Part shown: positions 27,320-36,311 of the stretch, one piece after another
Layout: the number at the start of each line of letters is the position of its first letter
Numbering within the stretch: position 1 is the first letter of the stretch
Assembly: GCA_015057035.1 (NCBI GenBank)
Contig: SVFC01000011.1
Coordinates: forward strand, 1-64,000
Reading direction: 5' to 3'
DNA length: 64,000 bases
From: Lachnospiraceae bacterium
GTDB taxonomy: Bacteria > Bacillota > Clostridia > Lachnospirales > Lachnospiraceae
Made by a program: the position numbers and the translations under genes
The notes under the pieces: generated by a model
What the model was told of the DNA's origin: nothing
Database searches by the model: none
What the model saw: the letters and a program-made list of their open reading frames with translations, nothing else

Positions 27320-29782
27320 TTAAATATTTTTATAACACCAGTAAACATGCATCATTTCCTCATGGGTAATCTGCTCCTTGGAGTAATGCATCTTCTTAAC
27401 GATTTCCATATATCGATTCCAGTCATCTTCGGATACCTGTGGATAGTTTTTCTTGAGAACCTCTTCCAGCATAGCATCTGTTAACTGTCCATTCTTCCAA
27501 TTGGTAATACGCATAATGCGCGCGATGCGCTTATTCATACGTTTTACAGCTTTTCTAGTTTGTTCTCCGTCAATTTCCCTCTTTAAGACATAATCGTAGT
27601 ATACCAAAGCCAACTTACAGCCATAGATGAACCCAAATACCAGAATCAATACACCTGCAGCTTTGAAGATATTCTCCCACAATTCTTTATTCTCAGCAGT
27701 TCCTGCTCCACCGCCTTGTTGCGTATCACCACCTGAATTCTCCGTTACAATTGACTCCGTTGGTTGTGTTTCCGTTGGATTCTCTTCCGTTGGCTCGGTT
27801 TCCGTTGGCGCTGTTTCCGTTGGTTCTGTTTCTGTTGGATCTGTTTCTGTTGGTTCTGTTTCCGTTGGTTCTGTTTCCGTTGGATTCGTCTCTGTTGGTT
27901 CCGTTTCTGTTGGATTTTCCGAAGATTCCTCTGTATCCTTCTTGGTTGGAAGATCTCCCGTGGAATCCTCATACCCTTCTGTTACTTCAATCGGAACCCA
28001 TCCGATATTTTCCAAATAGATTTCTGCCCAGGCATGACCACTGTAGTCTTCCACTTTAGCCACATATTTGCCTGCATCCGCATCCAGCTTATAATCCGAA
28101 GGTCTGACAATATATCCGGACGCATATCTGGCAGGAACGCCTAACTCCTTAAAAATCAATACCGCAGCACTGGCATAATGCATACAATATCCTTCTTTTC
28201 CTCTGGTTAATGCGTATTCCACTGGATCCTCTTTGGAAGAGATTTTATCCAAATCCAGGCTATAATCTAGTTCCGCAGCCAAATATCCACGAACATAAGC
28301 TGCCAGTTTCATTCGATACATATTTTCTAATAACGCTTTCAAGCATTCCCCATCGTACGTAATCGTAGATGAATCAAGCCACAGCGACTCTTCTGTTGGG
28401 CGAGACACCTGCGTTTTGATAAAATATGCAGCATCGTCAATAAAATCTATATCATCGCTTCGTTCGGTATATTTTTGAGCCACCTTGTTATACCACAGCA
28501 TTTCGTCATAGCCGCCACTGAATTTGGCATAATAAGTGTACTTAGACAAATCGACCAAATCTCCAAATCCACCAACTTTTGCGGTTATCTGCTTATCTGT
28601 GATATTTTTCTTAATCAAATAGTCGCCTGTAAAAGTATAGTTCTCGTCCATAGTTCTATAGGTGAACATATATGGCAAATACACTGTGTCACCTGTTGTA
28701 GAAACATAGTTGACATCAACCATTGCCGCTAATTTGTCATAGGTTGCGCTATATCCTAAAATGAAAAATGGATTCGAAGACAAAATCTGTGCTATAGCAC
28801 TTTCTGAATATCCAGCGTCCTCACAAGCCTGACGGAATATGGTTCTATCCCAGCTCCAGGAACCATTCTGATAATCTGTGGCGCAAAAGCCTCTTAGATA
28901 CTGGTTGGTTTGAGGTCTGGTTCCAGTAGAAATCTTAAACATAACCTTGCCTGTATAGTTAGGCTTATGGTTATCTACATGTTCCTTATTCACCACAAAG
29001 TCCAATTGCAGGAAATTATCCAGCTGAATCGTCGGGAACTCAAAATCTTCCCACCAGTTCTCAATCACTTCTCTTCCCGTAGAGAATTCGTCTATTTCTT
29101 CATCAAACACCATCTCTGCAGCATTAATACTGATTACTGCCATAACTATTACCACCACTTGGCGAAGCAGTTTCGTCCCTTTGGGAATCATAAACATAAA
29201 AGCTGCCACAAAGATACAAATCAGACCTGCTGGTTCTGGAGATGTTCCTACCAAAAACTCCAAAAACACGGCTAAAACAGGCAACAAAATCATCAAAACA
29301 GGACGTTTCAAGGAATTCGACATCCCCCAAAGCGCCATCCAGAGAATCATATAAACTGCAGTCAATACATAAGGCACATACTCTTCTTCTCCTGCTGGAA
29401 GACTCAAGTTCGTTCCCTGATATGGATTAAATCGATACAAATAAGTATTTACCACCTCAAGAACACCATCGTATACCTTTTTATGATGGATGAATATGTA
29501 CCCCAATGGAAATAGCACTCCCGCAACAGAGGCAATCATATTCCAACGTTCTCCAAAACGATTCAAAAGGCCACTGGCAGGAAGCCACAGCAAAACTACA
29601 TATAATCCTAAAAGTAGCAGGTTCACTTCCGCATAAGATGGGAACTTCTCTCCAATAATCTGCAAAAAGGCAAACCAAACCAAGCCTATGGAAACCCATA
29701 GGCTGATTGTGTCCACAAACCATCTTTTTGTGAGTGTTTCTTTATTCTCTTTATAATAATAACTCCAATTGTTCACACTCAT
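27320..29782 (-). CDS. Membrane transglutaminase-like protein with DUF4129-type tail
   Basis: An 820-residue protein. Six or so helices occupy residues ~22-220, then an extracellular region with a transglutaminase-like core: C533 (GYCMHYA), H583 (SGHAWAEIY) and E599 (GWVPIEV), where many relatives have Asp. A Thr/Pro/Glu linker (TEPTETNPTE-type, ~625-680) leads to a helix at ~708-725 and a cytosolic C-terminal domain. This is the usual third partner of MoxR and DUF58 proteins; the family is thought to modify or assemble envelope proteins, but the substrate is unknown. Its start overlaps the DUF58 gene by 32 bp. Confidence 0.9.
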   Translation of the reverse strand: MSVNNWSYYYKENKETLTKRWFVDTISLWVSIGLVWFAFLQIIGEKFPSYAEVNLLLLGLYVVLLWLPASGLLNRFGERWNMIASVAGVLFPLGYIFIHHKKVYDGVLEVVNTYLYRFNPYQGTNLSLPAGEEEYVPYVLTAVYMILWMALWGMSNSLKRPVLMILLPVLAVFLEFLVGTSPEPAGLICIFVAAFMFMIPKGTKLLRQVVVIVMAVISINAAEMVFDEEIDEFSTGREVIENWWEDFEFPTIQLDNFLQLDFVVNKEHVDNHKPNYTGKVMFKISTGTRPQTNQYLRGFCATDYQNGSWSWDRTIFRQACEDAGYSESAIAQILSSNPFFILGYSATYDKLAAMVDVNYVSTTGDTVYLPYMFTYRTMDENYTFTGDYLIKKNITDKQITAKVGGFGDLVDLSKYTYYAKFSGGYDEMLWYNKVAQKYTERSDDIDFIDDAAYFIKTQVSRPTEESLWLDSSTITYDGECLKALLENMYRMKLAAYVRGYLAAELDYSLDLDKISSKEDPVEYALTRGKEGYCMHYASAAVLIFKELGVPARYASGYIVRPSDYKLDADAGKYVAKVEDYSGHAWAEIYLENIGWVPIEVTEGYEDSTGDLPTKKDTEESSENPTETEPTETNPTETEPTETEPTETDPTETEPTETAPTETEPTEENPTETQPTESIVTENSGGDTQQGGGAGTAENKELWENIFKAAGVLILVFGFIYGCKLALVYYDYVLKREIDGEQTRKAVKRMNKRIARIMRITNWKNGQLTDAMLEEVLKKNYPQVSEDDWNRYMEIVKKMHYSKEQITHEEMMHVYWCYKNI

Positions 29783-30851
29783 CTTTTATCTTCTTCACAT
29801 CTATTTTTTCTAATAATTGTCCATCCTGATAAATCTCCAGATGGTTATTTACACAAATATCTTTGCGATACAATTCATTTTTGAATTTCTCACGATATTC
29901 CTCTCGTATGTCTTTTTCATTTTGAATTGCACCGTCATTTAAATAATGCACCATAAACAGGTAAAAACTTTCTTCGTCATCTACACGAATTCTTCGAATA
30001 TCGCCTGTTAATCTGCTCATCCATGCCACAAAATGAGGAATTTTTCTGTCCATAAGTCCAAAAGAGAGGCTTGCAGCAATCTCCAGATATCCTGAAGCAT
30101 ATTCTTCCACATCCTTAGCCTTCATTTCCTTCATATCCAAAAGAAGAACTATAGCGCACGCCTTTGGAAGACTATTCTCCCTGACAACCAAATCCTCGAT
30201 TTTGGCACTTAATTTCCAGTGAATGCTCTGAAGCTTGTCTTTTTCTCTGTATTCACGAATCTCAAAGGTTTCTCCAGAGTCATGTCCTGGACGAAACTCA
30301 TCATACACATCTGCATCCCCCAAAAAGTTCCTGGTGCCTTCCGTAGTCTCCATAACAATAGAATGCATTTCTGGAAGGATCAGAATCATTCCATTTTCTT
30401 TACACTTCTTCTTCATGGAAAAAAGTCCGAAAGTAGAATAAAAACGAAGCTTGGTCACTTCAATCTCATGACGTCCCGCTCCGTTTATGATGACTGCGAA
30501 TTCATAGTTGTTCGTTCCTGCACTAACCTGGGGAATTGACAACCACTGCGTAGTACTTTTCGTCGCAAGGGAACTGTGAATTCCGACCTTTATATCCATT
30601 CTTCCCGATGAAAACAGACTCTTATTGCTAATACGAAACACTAACGGTACCGGTTTATTGGTATCTACCATACTCACTGGAATCTCCAGATGACATCTGG
30701 TAGTAAACTTGCGATAAAACACTTCCAACACAGAAAATCCCAATAAAAGAAGCAATGCAAAGGCCAGCGTTATCATTATTGTATTTTCATATAAAATGCC
30801 ATAATAGAGACAGAAAGTCGTCACTATCAGGCTAATTAACAGTCTAACCAC
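29751..30851 (-). CDS. DUF58 domain protein
   Basis: A 366-residue protein with two N-terminal membrane helices (~4-40) and the DUF58 core, marked by EFRPGHD, IHWKLSAKIEDLVVRE. DUF58 proteins have a vWA-like fold and work with MoxR ATPases. The start is a GTG at 30851 with AGAAGGA upstream; it overlaps the moxR stop by 8 bp (GTGGTTAG), and the end overlaps the transglutaminase start, so the trio is coupled. Function in envelope maintenance is inference from the conserved gene trio. Confidence 0.9.
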   Translation of the reverse strand: MVRLLISLIVTTFCLYYGILYENTIMITLAFALLLLLGFSVLEVFYRKFTTRCHLEIPVSMVDTNKPVPLVFRISNKSLFSSGRMDIKVGIHSSLATKSTTQWLSIPQVSAGTNNYEFAVIINGAGRHEIEVTKLRFYSTFGLFSMKKKCKENGMILILPEMHSIVMETTEGTRNFLGDADVYDEFRPGHDSGETFEIREYREKDKLQSIHWKLSAKIEDLVVRENSLPKACAIVLLLDMKEMKAKDVEEYASGYLEIAASLSFGLMDRKIPHFVAWMSRLTGDIRRIRVDDEESFYLFMVHYLNDGAIQNEKDIREEYREKFKNELYRKDICVNNHLEIYQDGQLLEKIDVKKIKDECEQLELLL

Positions 30852-31809
30852 GGTAATCCTTCTTCTCCATATATGTTGTTGGTTGTTTTACTTTTGTGAG
30901 AATATCTGTTAGAATCGCATCTTCTGTCACATGAGATACTCTCGCTTTTGTATTCAGTACCAGTCTGTGTTTTCCCACATCTTTAAACACCTGATACACA
31001 TCTCCAGGTGTTACATAATTTCTCTCACGAATAAAGGCCCACGCCTTTGCCATACGAACCAATGCAATGGTACCACGAGGACTTAATCCCAATTCTACGT
31101 ATGGATTTTCTCTGGTTGCCTGCACCAGTTTGCAGATATATGTATAGATATGGTCATGCATATATACGTTCTCTACCACGTCCTGCATCTGAATCAACGC
31201 CTCGGGATTTAAGATTCCGCGAATCTCTTCGATTCCTTGTCTTATACTCTTGCCTTTGGCAATTTCAATCTCATTTTCCATATCTGGATATCCCATGCTA
31301 AGACAAATCATAAAACGGTCTAACTGAGATTCTGGCAGCAACTGTGTACCTGCACTTCCCTTAGGGTTCTGGGTTGCCATAACAATAAATGGCTTTGGAA
31401 CCGGATGACGAACACCATCAATGGTCACTACATCCTCTTCCATAACTTCCAGAAGGGCAGACTGAGTCTTTGGGGAAGTACGATTGATTTCATCTGCCAA
31501 AAACAGATTGCACATAATTGGTCCTTCTTTGTATTCAAAAGTTCCAGTCTCTTTTTTGTACATGGAAAATCCCAGAATGTCCGCAGGCATTACATCAGGA
31601 GTAAACTGTACTCGCTGATTCTTCAACCCCATAGCATTGGAAAAAGCCATGGCCAACGTGGTTTTACCCACGCCTGGAACGTCTTCAATCAGTATATGTC
31701 CTCTTGCCAGAATTGTAGCAAAAGCCTTTTGAATACACTCATCCTTACCCTTTACTGCTTTTTTTACCTCATTAATTACATACTCCGAACATTCATAAGG
31801 TGTTGCCAT
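30844..31809 (-). CDS. MoxR-family AAA+ ATPase
   Basis: A 321-residue AAA+ ATPase of the MoxR class: Walker A EDVPGVGKTTLA, Walker B NLFLADEINRTSPKTQ, sensor 1 VMATQNP and the C-terminal LGLSPRGTIAL motif. MoxR proteins act as chaperones that mature or insert metal cofactors or assemble complexes. It follows the alpha/beta hydrolase stop by 2 bp with GGAGAA upstream, and heads the MoxR-DUF58-transglutaminase trio. Confidence 0.95.
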   Translation of the reverse strand: MATPYECSEYVINEVKKAVKGKDECIQKAFATILARGHILIEDVPGVGKTTLAMAFSNAMGLKNQRVQFTPDVMPADILGFSMYKKETGTFEYKEGPIMCNLFLADEINRTSPKTQSALLEVMEEDVVTIDGVRHPVPKPFIVMATQNPKGSAGTQLLPESQLDRFMICLSMGYPDMENEIEIAKGKSIRQGIEEIRGILNPEALIQMQDVVENVYMHDHIYTYICKLVQATRENPYVELGLSPRGTIALVRMAKAWAFIRERNYVTPGDVYQVFKDVGKHRLVLNTKARVSHVTEDAILTDILTKVKQPTTYMEKKDYRG

Positions 31810-31811
31810 AT

Positions 31812-32744
31812 TTATTCTCCTAACGTCTTTCTAAAGAATGCCAGTGCAGCATCCTCATATTTTTTTGCATCCACGCAATGACTCATTCCGTGTCCTGCAC
31901 CTTCCACCAGCACCAATTCCACGTTTTCCTTACACGCCTGAAAACATTCCTGGCTCATGGCGCAAGGAACAAACCTGTCATCATCTCCGTGAATAATTAA
32001 AATCGGAATCTTACTCTCTCTAACGGCCTCCACCGCAGAGGTTTCTTCCAAATCGAATTTTCCAATCCATCTGGCTGCATGTTTTGCAAGCCAATACACT
32101 AATCCTACCGGAAAATTCATATCTTTGATTACTTTACGAATGACTGCCTCTGGTGATGAATATGGACAATCCGCCATAATTCCCCTGACATTTTTTGGAA
32201 GGCCCATATTAGCGGTCATAAGCACGGTTGCCGCTCCCATCGACAACCCTGCCAGAATAATCTGCACATCCATGCCGAATTTCTGCTGTGCCCATTCCAC
32301 CCAGCTGAAACAGTCATATCTTTCTTTGATACCAAAAGTAATGGTTTTTCCTTCGCTTTTTCCATGTACACGTTGGTCCACCAAGAGAATGTTATAGTGT
32401 AGGGTTTTGCTATAGAGAAAAATCCCATTCCCATCCCGAAGAGAGGAACATCTGTATCCATGGAAAAAGATAATGAGCGGTGCATCATCTCTGCGATGAT
32501 AATATCTGCCATATAATTTCAGACCGTCATGGGAAAACACACTGACTTCTTCATAGGAATCTGCCATTACCTTATCCACGCATCTGCTAATCACCTCATG
32601 ATAAGATACATACTGCTCACCTTTTGGAAGGTCACGCTCATCTCCCATATGTCTCTTATTGCCTGAGAAACAGATATCATATACCACATACAACGCCACT
32701 ACAAACAGCAGTAAAACACCTGCTGCAATCCATATTACTACCAT
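31812..32744 (-). CDS. Membrane-anchored alpha/beta hydrolase (copy 1)
   Basis: A 310-residue hydrolase with one N-terminal helix (residues 3-24). The triad is predicted as S168 (GLSMGAA), D256 (HGDDDRFVP) and H285 (GAGHGMSH), and the oxyanion motif is FFHGYRCS. The fold is that of BAAT/S9-like serine hydrolases. The orientation of the single N-terminal anchor is not certain, so the enzyme could face either side. It is 2 bp upstream of moxR and 24 bp after the MFS gene. It is paralogous to 35211-36113. The substrate is unknown; esterase or peptidase activity is possible. Confidence 0.88.
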   Translation of the reverse strand: MVVIWIAAGVLLLFVVALYVVYDICFSGNKRHMGDERDLPKGEQYVSYHEVISRCVDKVMADSYEEVSVFSHDGLKLYGRYYHRRDDAPLIIFFHGYRCSSLRDGNGIFLYSKTLHYNILLVDQRVHGKSEGKTITFGIKERYDCFSWVEWAQQKFGMDVQIILAGLSMGAATVLMTANMGLPKNVRGIMADCPYSSPEAVIRKVIKDMNFPVGLVYWLAKHAARWIGKFDLEETSAVEAVRESKIPILIIHGDDDRFVPCAMSQECFQACKENVELVLVEGAGHGMSHCVDAKKYEDAALAFFRKTLGE

Positions 32745-32768
32745 TACTACCTCAACATTACGAAATTA

Positions 32769-34064
32769 CTACTTTTCTGCTTTCACTTTCTGCTTAGCTG
32801 CCATAACCATCGGAATCAGTGTCAGAACGCTTAAAATTCCTGCAGCAAAGAAAATCACTGCCGTTGGAGCCATTCCAGGCTTATCATCAATCATTACTGG
32901 ATTGCCAAATCGCTCGATTAAAATACTTGCTGCGGAAGGTCCAATTACCATAGGAATCATAACGTTAAAGACGATACGAACACCTTCATACTGTCCGAAG
33001 TTGCCTTCTGGATAAAGTCCCTTTGACCAGGCTGTAGTTGTTTGCACCACCAAAACATATCCGACTCCTGCAAGAATAATACCCGGCAATAACATAACAA
33101 TATTGCTACCTGCAAAACCGATAACACCAAGTCCAATCACCGAAAATACCACACTGGCTGCAATCATTTTCACATGCTGTCCTTTATTGATTAATTTAAT
33201 CGCTGGAAGAGTTGCAAAAATAGCAAGTCCTAAACCAACGCCCTGAATAATTCCTGCCATTCCTTCATCATATCCCAGGGTATAGATAAAATAATTACCG
33301 ATATGGGTATAGTAGAAATTAAAGCAGATAAAATACACACAACTAATTAAGAAAACACAAAACAGTTCTTTGTTTTCTTTAATATTCTTAAAGTTAAATA
33401 CTGAGAAAAACTGATGCCAGAAGCCTTTCTGATCCTTGTTTGGAGAAATTCCATCTGCTTCTCTCATAAAAATTAAACCAATCAAACCAATGATAATTAC
33501 AAATACGCCAACAATGATAAAAAATGCAAAATAATCCAATGCCGCAATCAGAATTCCGCTAACTACAGTACCCACAATTGTTGCAATAATAGGAAGTGCT
33601 GCAAGAACCGCTCCAATCTGTCCACGGTTTTTGTCATTGGATAAGTCTGTAGTCCAGCTGCTGAATGCCGCATCATTTCCCATACTTCCGAAGAAACTCA
33701 TTAAGGCATCCATTGCAATTACCATAATTGCCGCTACCACAAGTTCATTCTTAGGCAGGAATTCGGTTACACCAAACAGAATGGTAAATACACCCCATAA
33801 CATGTATCCAATAAATACAAATGGTTTTCTCTTGCCAAGACGGTCACTCCATGTACCAAAGAAAAAAGTACTAAACGTAGTTACAATAGAAGATACTGCA
33901 ACCATCCAGCTTACAATCCATGGATCTGCCGCAATCTTTGCATACACGAAAGTGTTAAACCACTGATTTTCCACACTCCAGCATAACTGACCTGCAAGCC
34001 CTAAAATCCATATGAGCGCCCAGGTTTTTCCGCTAATTTTCTGATTTAACTTATTATTTTCCAT
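32769..34064 (-). CDS. MFS transporter, GPH/SLC45-like
   Basis: A 431-residue, 12-helix transporter. The N-terminal LAGQLCWSVENQWFNTFVY, the loop FFGTWSDRLGKRKPFVFIGY and the SMGNDAAFSSWTTDLSN stretch match Firmicute MFS proteins related to sugar:cation symporters (SLC45/SUT-like). It likely imports a glycoside or another small solute. It is embedded between the GGDEF gene and the hydrolase gene. The start has AAAGGGG upstream. Confidence 0.85.
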   Translation of the reverse strand: MENNKLNQKISGKTWALIWILGLAGQLCWSVENQWFNTFVYAKIAADPWIVSWMVAVSSIVTTFSTFFFGTWSDRLGKRKPFVFIGYMLWGVFTILFGVTEFLPKNELVVAAIMVIAMDALMSFFGSMGNDAAFSSWTTDLSNDKNRGQIGAVLAALPIIATIVGTVVSGILIAALDYFAFFIIVGVFVIIIGLIGLIFMREADGISPNKDQKGFWHQFFSVFNFKNIKENKELFCVFLISCVYFICFNFYYTHIGNYFIYTLGYDEGMAGIIQGVGLGLAIFATLPAIKLINKGQHVKMIAASVVFSVIGLGVIGFAGSNIVMLLPGIILAGVGYVLVVQTTTAWSKGLYPEGNFGQYEGVRIVFNVMIPMVIGPSAASILIERFGNPVMIDDKPGMAPTAVIFFAAGILSVLTLIPMVMAAKQKVKAEK

Positions 34065-34099
34065 TAGTATTCCCCTTTTTTACTCTCTTATTCTCTATA

Positions 34100-35224
34100 T
34101 TATTTCTCGCCATTCTCGTAAAAACGATGCTTATTTTCATACATCATTTGATCCGCTTTTTTGATAATTTGGTCTAGATGAATTCCCGGCCCTGCAGCAT
34201 ATCCTGAAGAAGCAGACAATCTAATCTTGGTATTTTTCTGAATCTTTTCCAACTCGCCCTGCCATTCCTCGATTTTTCTCTGGGCCGACATCTCTGTGCC
34301 ACCACGCATAATCATGACAAATTCATCACCACCAATGCGGTATGCATTATCAAACTGATTGGAAACCAGCTTTATGGCATCTGCAATGGAAGTAATGAGC
34401 TCATCCCCTGAACTATGTCCTAGTTCGTCGTTTGTCTTCTTCAAACCATTAATATCCCAGAAAATAACAGCAACTGTATCTTCATGAGCATAACTTGCTG
34501 ACGTCATACTAAGATACTTGTTTCTGTTAAATACACCTGTCATTTCATCTAATTCCGCCATAGATTCCATCTCATGCATATATTTCATATTGTCACGGAT
34601 AATTGTAGAAATTGTAGAACAAATAACTGCAAATCCCAGACAGATTACACTTCTTGGTAATACAAAATAAAGTGGCAACGTCCACCAGGTTCTATCATTG
34701 ACTTCTGTCAGGGTGAAATTGCCTGCAGCATCCAGATACTCTGACAATGGAAGGCCGGACAGGAGCACCATATTACAGTCACATAATCCGTAATAATATC
34801 CCACATATACTGTAATCAAAATATTTACAACGGTTAGAAGATACGCATACACCATAACTCGCTTGGACGAATACATGCTGCAATAGATAATTGGCAAAAG
34901 CATTACCAAATACGCATGAAACGTAAGTGTCGTTGTAATCACCGTGGTTATTGCAAACACCCAGAAAATCAATACATACTTCACCCAGTCTGATTTCAAG
35001 TCCATTTTTGCAAATACCAAACATCCAATACCATAAAATGTTACAGAAACTGTGGTTGCCACCACAAACAACTTCGTATCAAAAGGGAACCATCCCAAAA
35101 GATTCCCAATTAACATAATACAAAGCACCAGAATCACAATTGTCATACCTCGAATGGTATACTTATTTGCAACTGCTTCTGGATGTCTTCCCACATCTTT
35201 TTGTTGTAAATTATTGTTCATCAT
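34100..35224 (-). CDS. Membrane GGDEF protein (probable diguanylate cyclase)
   Basis: The chosen start is the ATG at 35224 (MMNNNLQQKD) with GGGGAAAG upstream; it overlaps the upstream hydrolase stop by 14 bp. About six membrane helices (residues ~25-210) precede a GGDEF domain with DEMTGVFNRNKY, FWDINGLKKTND and an intact RIGGDEF. An intact motif predicts cyclic-di-GMP synthesis. I see no RxxD inhibitory site before GGDEF, so product inhibition may be absent. Its place between a hydrolase and a transporter suggests that c-di-GMP signalling is linked to the envelope functions of this run. Confidence 0.92.
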   Translation of the reverse strand: MMNNNLQQKDVGRHPEAVANKYTIRGMTIVILVLCIMLIGNLLGWFPFDTKLFVVATTVSVTFYGIGCLVFAKMDLKSDWVKYVLIFWVFAITTVITTTLTFHAYLVMLLPIIYCSMYSSKRVMVYAYLLTVVNILITVYVGYYYGLCDCNMVLLSGLPLSEYLDAAGNFTLTEVNDRTWWTLPLYFVLPRSVICLGFAVICSTISTIIRDNMKYMHEMESMAELDEMTGVFNRNKYLSMTSASYAHEDTVAVIFWDINGLKKTNDELGHSSGDELITSIADAIKLVSNQFDNAYRIGGDEFVMIMRGGTEMSAQRKIEEWQGELEKIQKNTKIRLSASSGYAAGPGIHLDQIIKKADQMMYENKHRFYENGEK

Positions 35225-36113
35225 ATACTTTCCCCACAAACTCTCTTAGAACTCTTTCATATCTCTCTACATCTACATCAATACACTGTGCATGTCCCGC
35301 TCCATCAAAAATATGAATCTCTTTATACCCCTGTGTTGCTTCATACATCTTCTTACTATGCCAGTTATGTACAAAATCATCATCTCCGCCATGAATAAAG
35401 CAAATTGGAATGGTATTATCCTTCAAGTTGTCGATTGGACGAACCTCATGGAAGGAAAATCCAAATAAAACCTTGGCAAAAACGGATGCAATTTCTGCTG
35501 TCCAGCCTGGTAAATGGAATTGTTGTTTGCATTTCCATTTTAATACATTCAGGATATCTCCATATCCACAACCATTCACGATAAAGTCAACCTTAGGATG
35601 ATACTTCAACGCCTCAATCTGGGTACCTGAGCCCATGGACTCTCCGTGAAGTCCTAGCTTAATGTCTTCCCCGTATCTCGCATAGGTATCTGCAATGACT
35701 GCCATTAAGTCTCTAGCTTCTTTATGTCCAAAAGTTGTTACCGTTGGCTTGTTTGCCCCGTGACCTCTCTGATCGTAAATCACACAGTTAAATCCCATTC
35801 TGCGGTACAACATCGCATATTTGTACATTCCATATCTGCTACTGGTATATCCATGAGAAAGTACCAGATACTGCTTGCTCTGTGGATCTCCTGGCACGAA
35901 ACCCACATACAATTCATATCCGTCAAAGGATTTGATGGTATGTTCATTCTCAATCTTCACTTCTTCTCCTGCCATAATCGGCATATTAACCAGATACTGG
36001 TATGTTTCCTCCAAAGTATGCACTCTCGGCCTGGTTGCAAACCTTGCCATTAGTGAGAAAAACACTACTCCGATAATCAAAACTACTGCGAAAATTCCCA
36101 ATACATATTCCAT
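35211..36113 (-). CDS. Membrane-anchored alpha/beta hydrolase (copy 2)
   Basis: A 300-residue paralogue of 31812-32744: N-terminal helix (residues 3-24), YDQRGHG, nucleophile S159 (HGESMGSG), D246 (HGGDDDFVH) and H274 (GAGHAQ). The family includes bacterial BEM46/ABHD-like hydrolases; the substrate is unknown. It is the first gene of the long run down to 20636 and overlaps the GGDEF start by 14 bp. The start ATG has AGGAAA upstream. Confidence 0.88.
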   Translation of the reverse strand: MEYVLGIFAVVLIIGVVFFSLMARFATRPRVHTLEETYQYLVNMPIMAGEEVKIENEHTIKSFDGYELYVGFVPGDPQSKQYLVLSHGYTSSRYGMYKYAMLYRRMGFNCVIYDQRGHGANKPTVTTFGHKEARDLMAVIADTYARYGEDIKLGLHGESMGSGTQIEALKYHPKVDFIVNGCGYGDILNVLKWKCKQQFHLPGWTAEIASVFAKVLFGFSFHEVRPIDNLKDNTIPICFIHGGDDDFVHNWHSKKMYEATQGYKEIHIFDGAGHAQCIDVDVERYERVLREFVGKVYDEQ

Positions 36114-36174
36114 AATTTTTTCCTGATATATTCCCTTAAATTTACTTTTAAGTCTACTGACCCAATATAAAATG

Positions 36175-36203
36175 ATTATACTCTATTCGGTGGCATTATT
36201 CAA
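36175..36203 (-). promoter_or_regulatory. Sigma-A promoter of the hydrolase-GGDEF-MFS-MoxR run
   Basis: Minus-strand TTGAAT (36203-36198) and TATAAT (36180-36175), 17-bp spacer. The ~60-nt leader ends at the ATG at 36113. No strong terminator is visible from here to 20620, so it may serve up to 12 genes. Confidence 0.75.
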
Positions 36204-36234
36204 CGTTTCCAGCTTGAATACATGTAAATCTACG

Positions 36235-36273
36235 ACAAAAAAGACGTACACTTTGAACTAAAGTGTACGTCTT
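36235..36273 (-). terminator. Intrinsic terminator of the GH2-GH3-GPH operon
   Basis: AAGACGTACACTTT (36241-36254) pairs with AAAGTGTACGTCTT (36260-36273), with a T-run on the minus strand. It lies 38 bp after the symporter stop at 36312. Confidence 0.93.
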
Positions 36274-36311
36274 ATAGAAAGGGTTATATTTGTTTATTTG
36301 TTAGATAAAAA

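Noticed and set aside
27627-28144. Plus-strand ORFs rich in Val-Ser-Val-Gly or Phe-Trp repeats
   Set aside because: They are antisense shadows of the Thr/Pro/Glu linker of the transglutaminase-like protein.
36114-36240. Small RNA or riboswitch in the leader of the hydrolase-GGDEF run
   Set aside because: Only a short AT-rich hairpin is present; nothing beyond the promoter can be supported.
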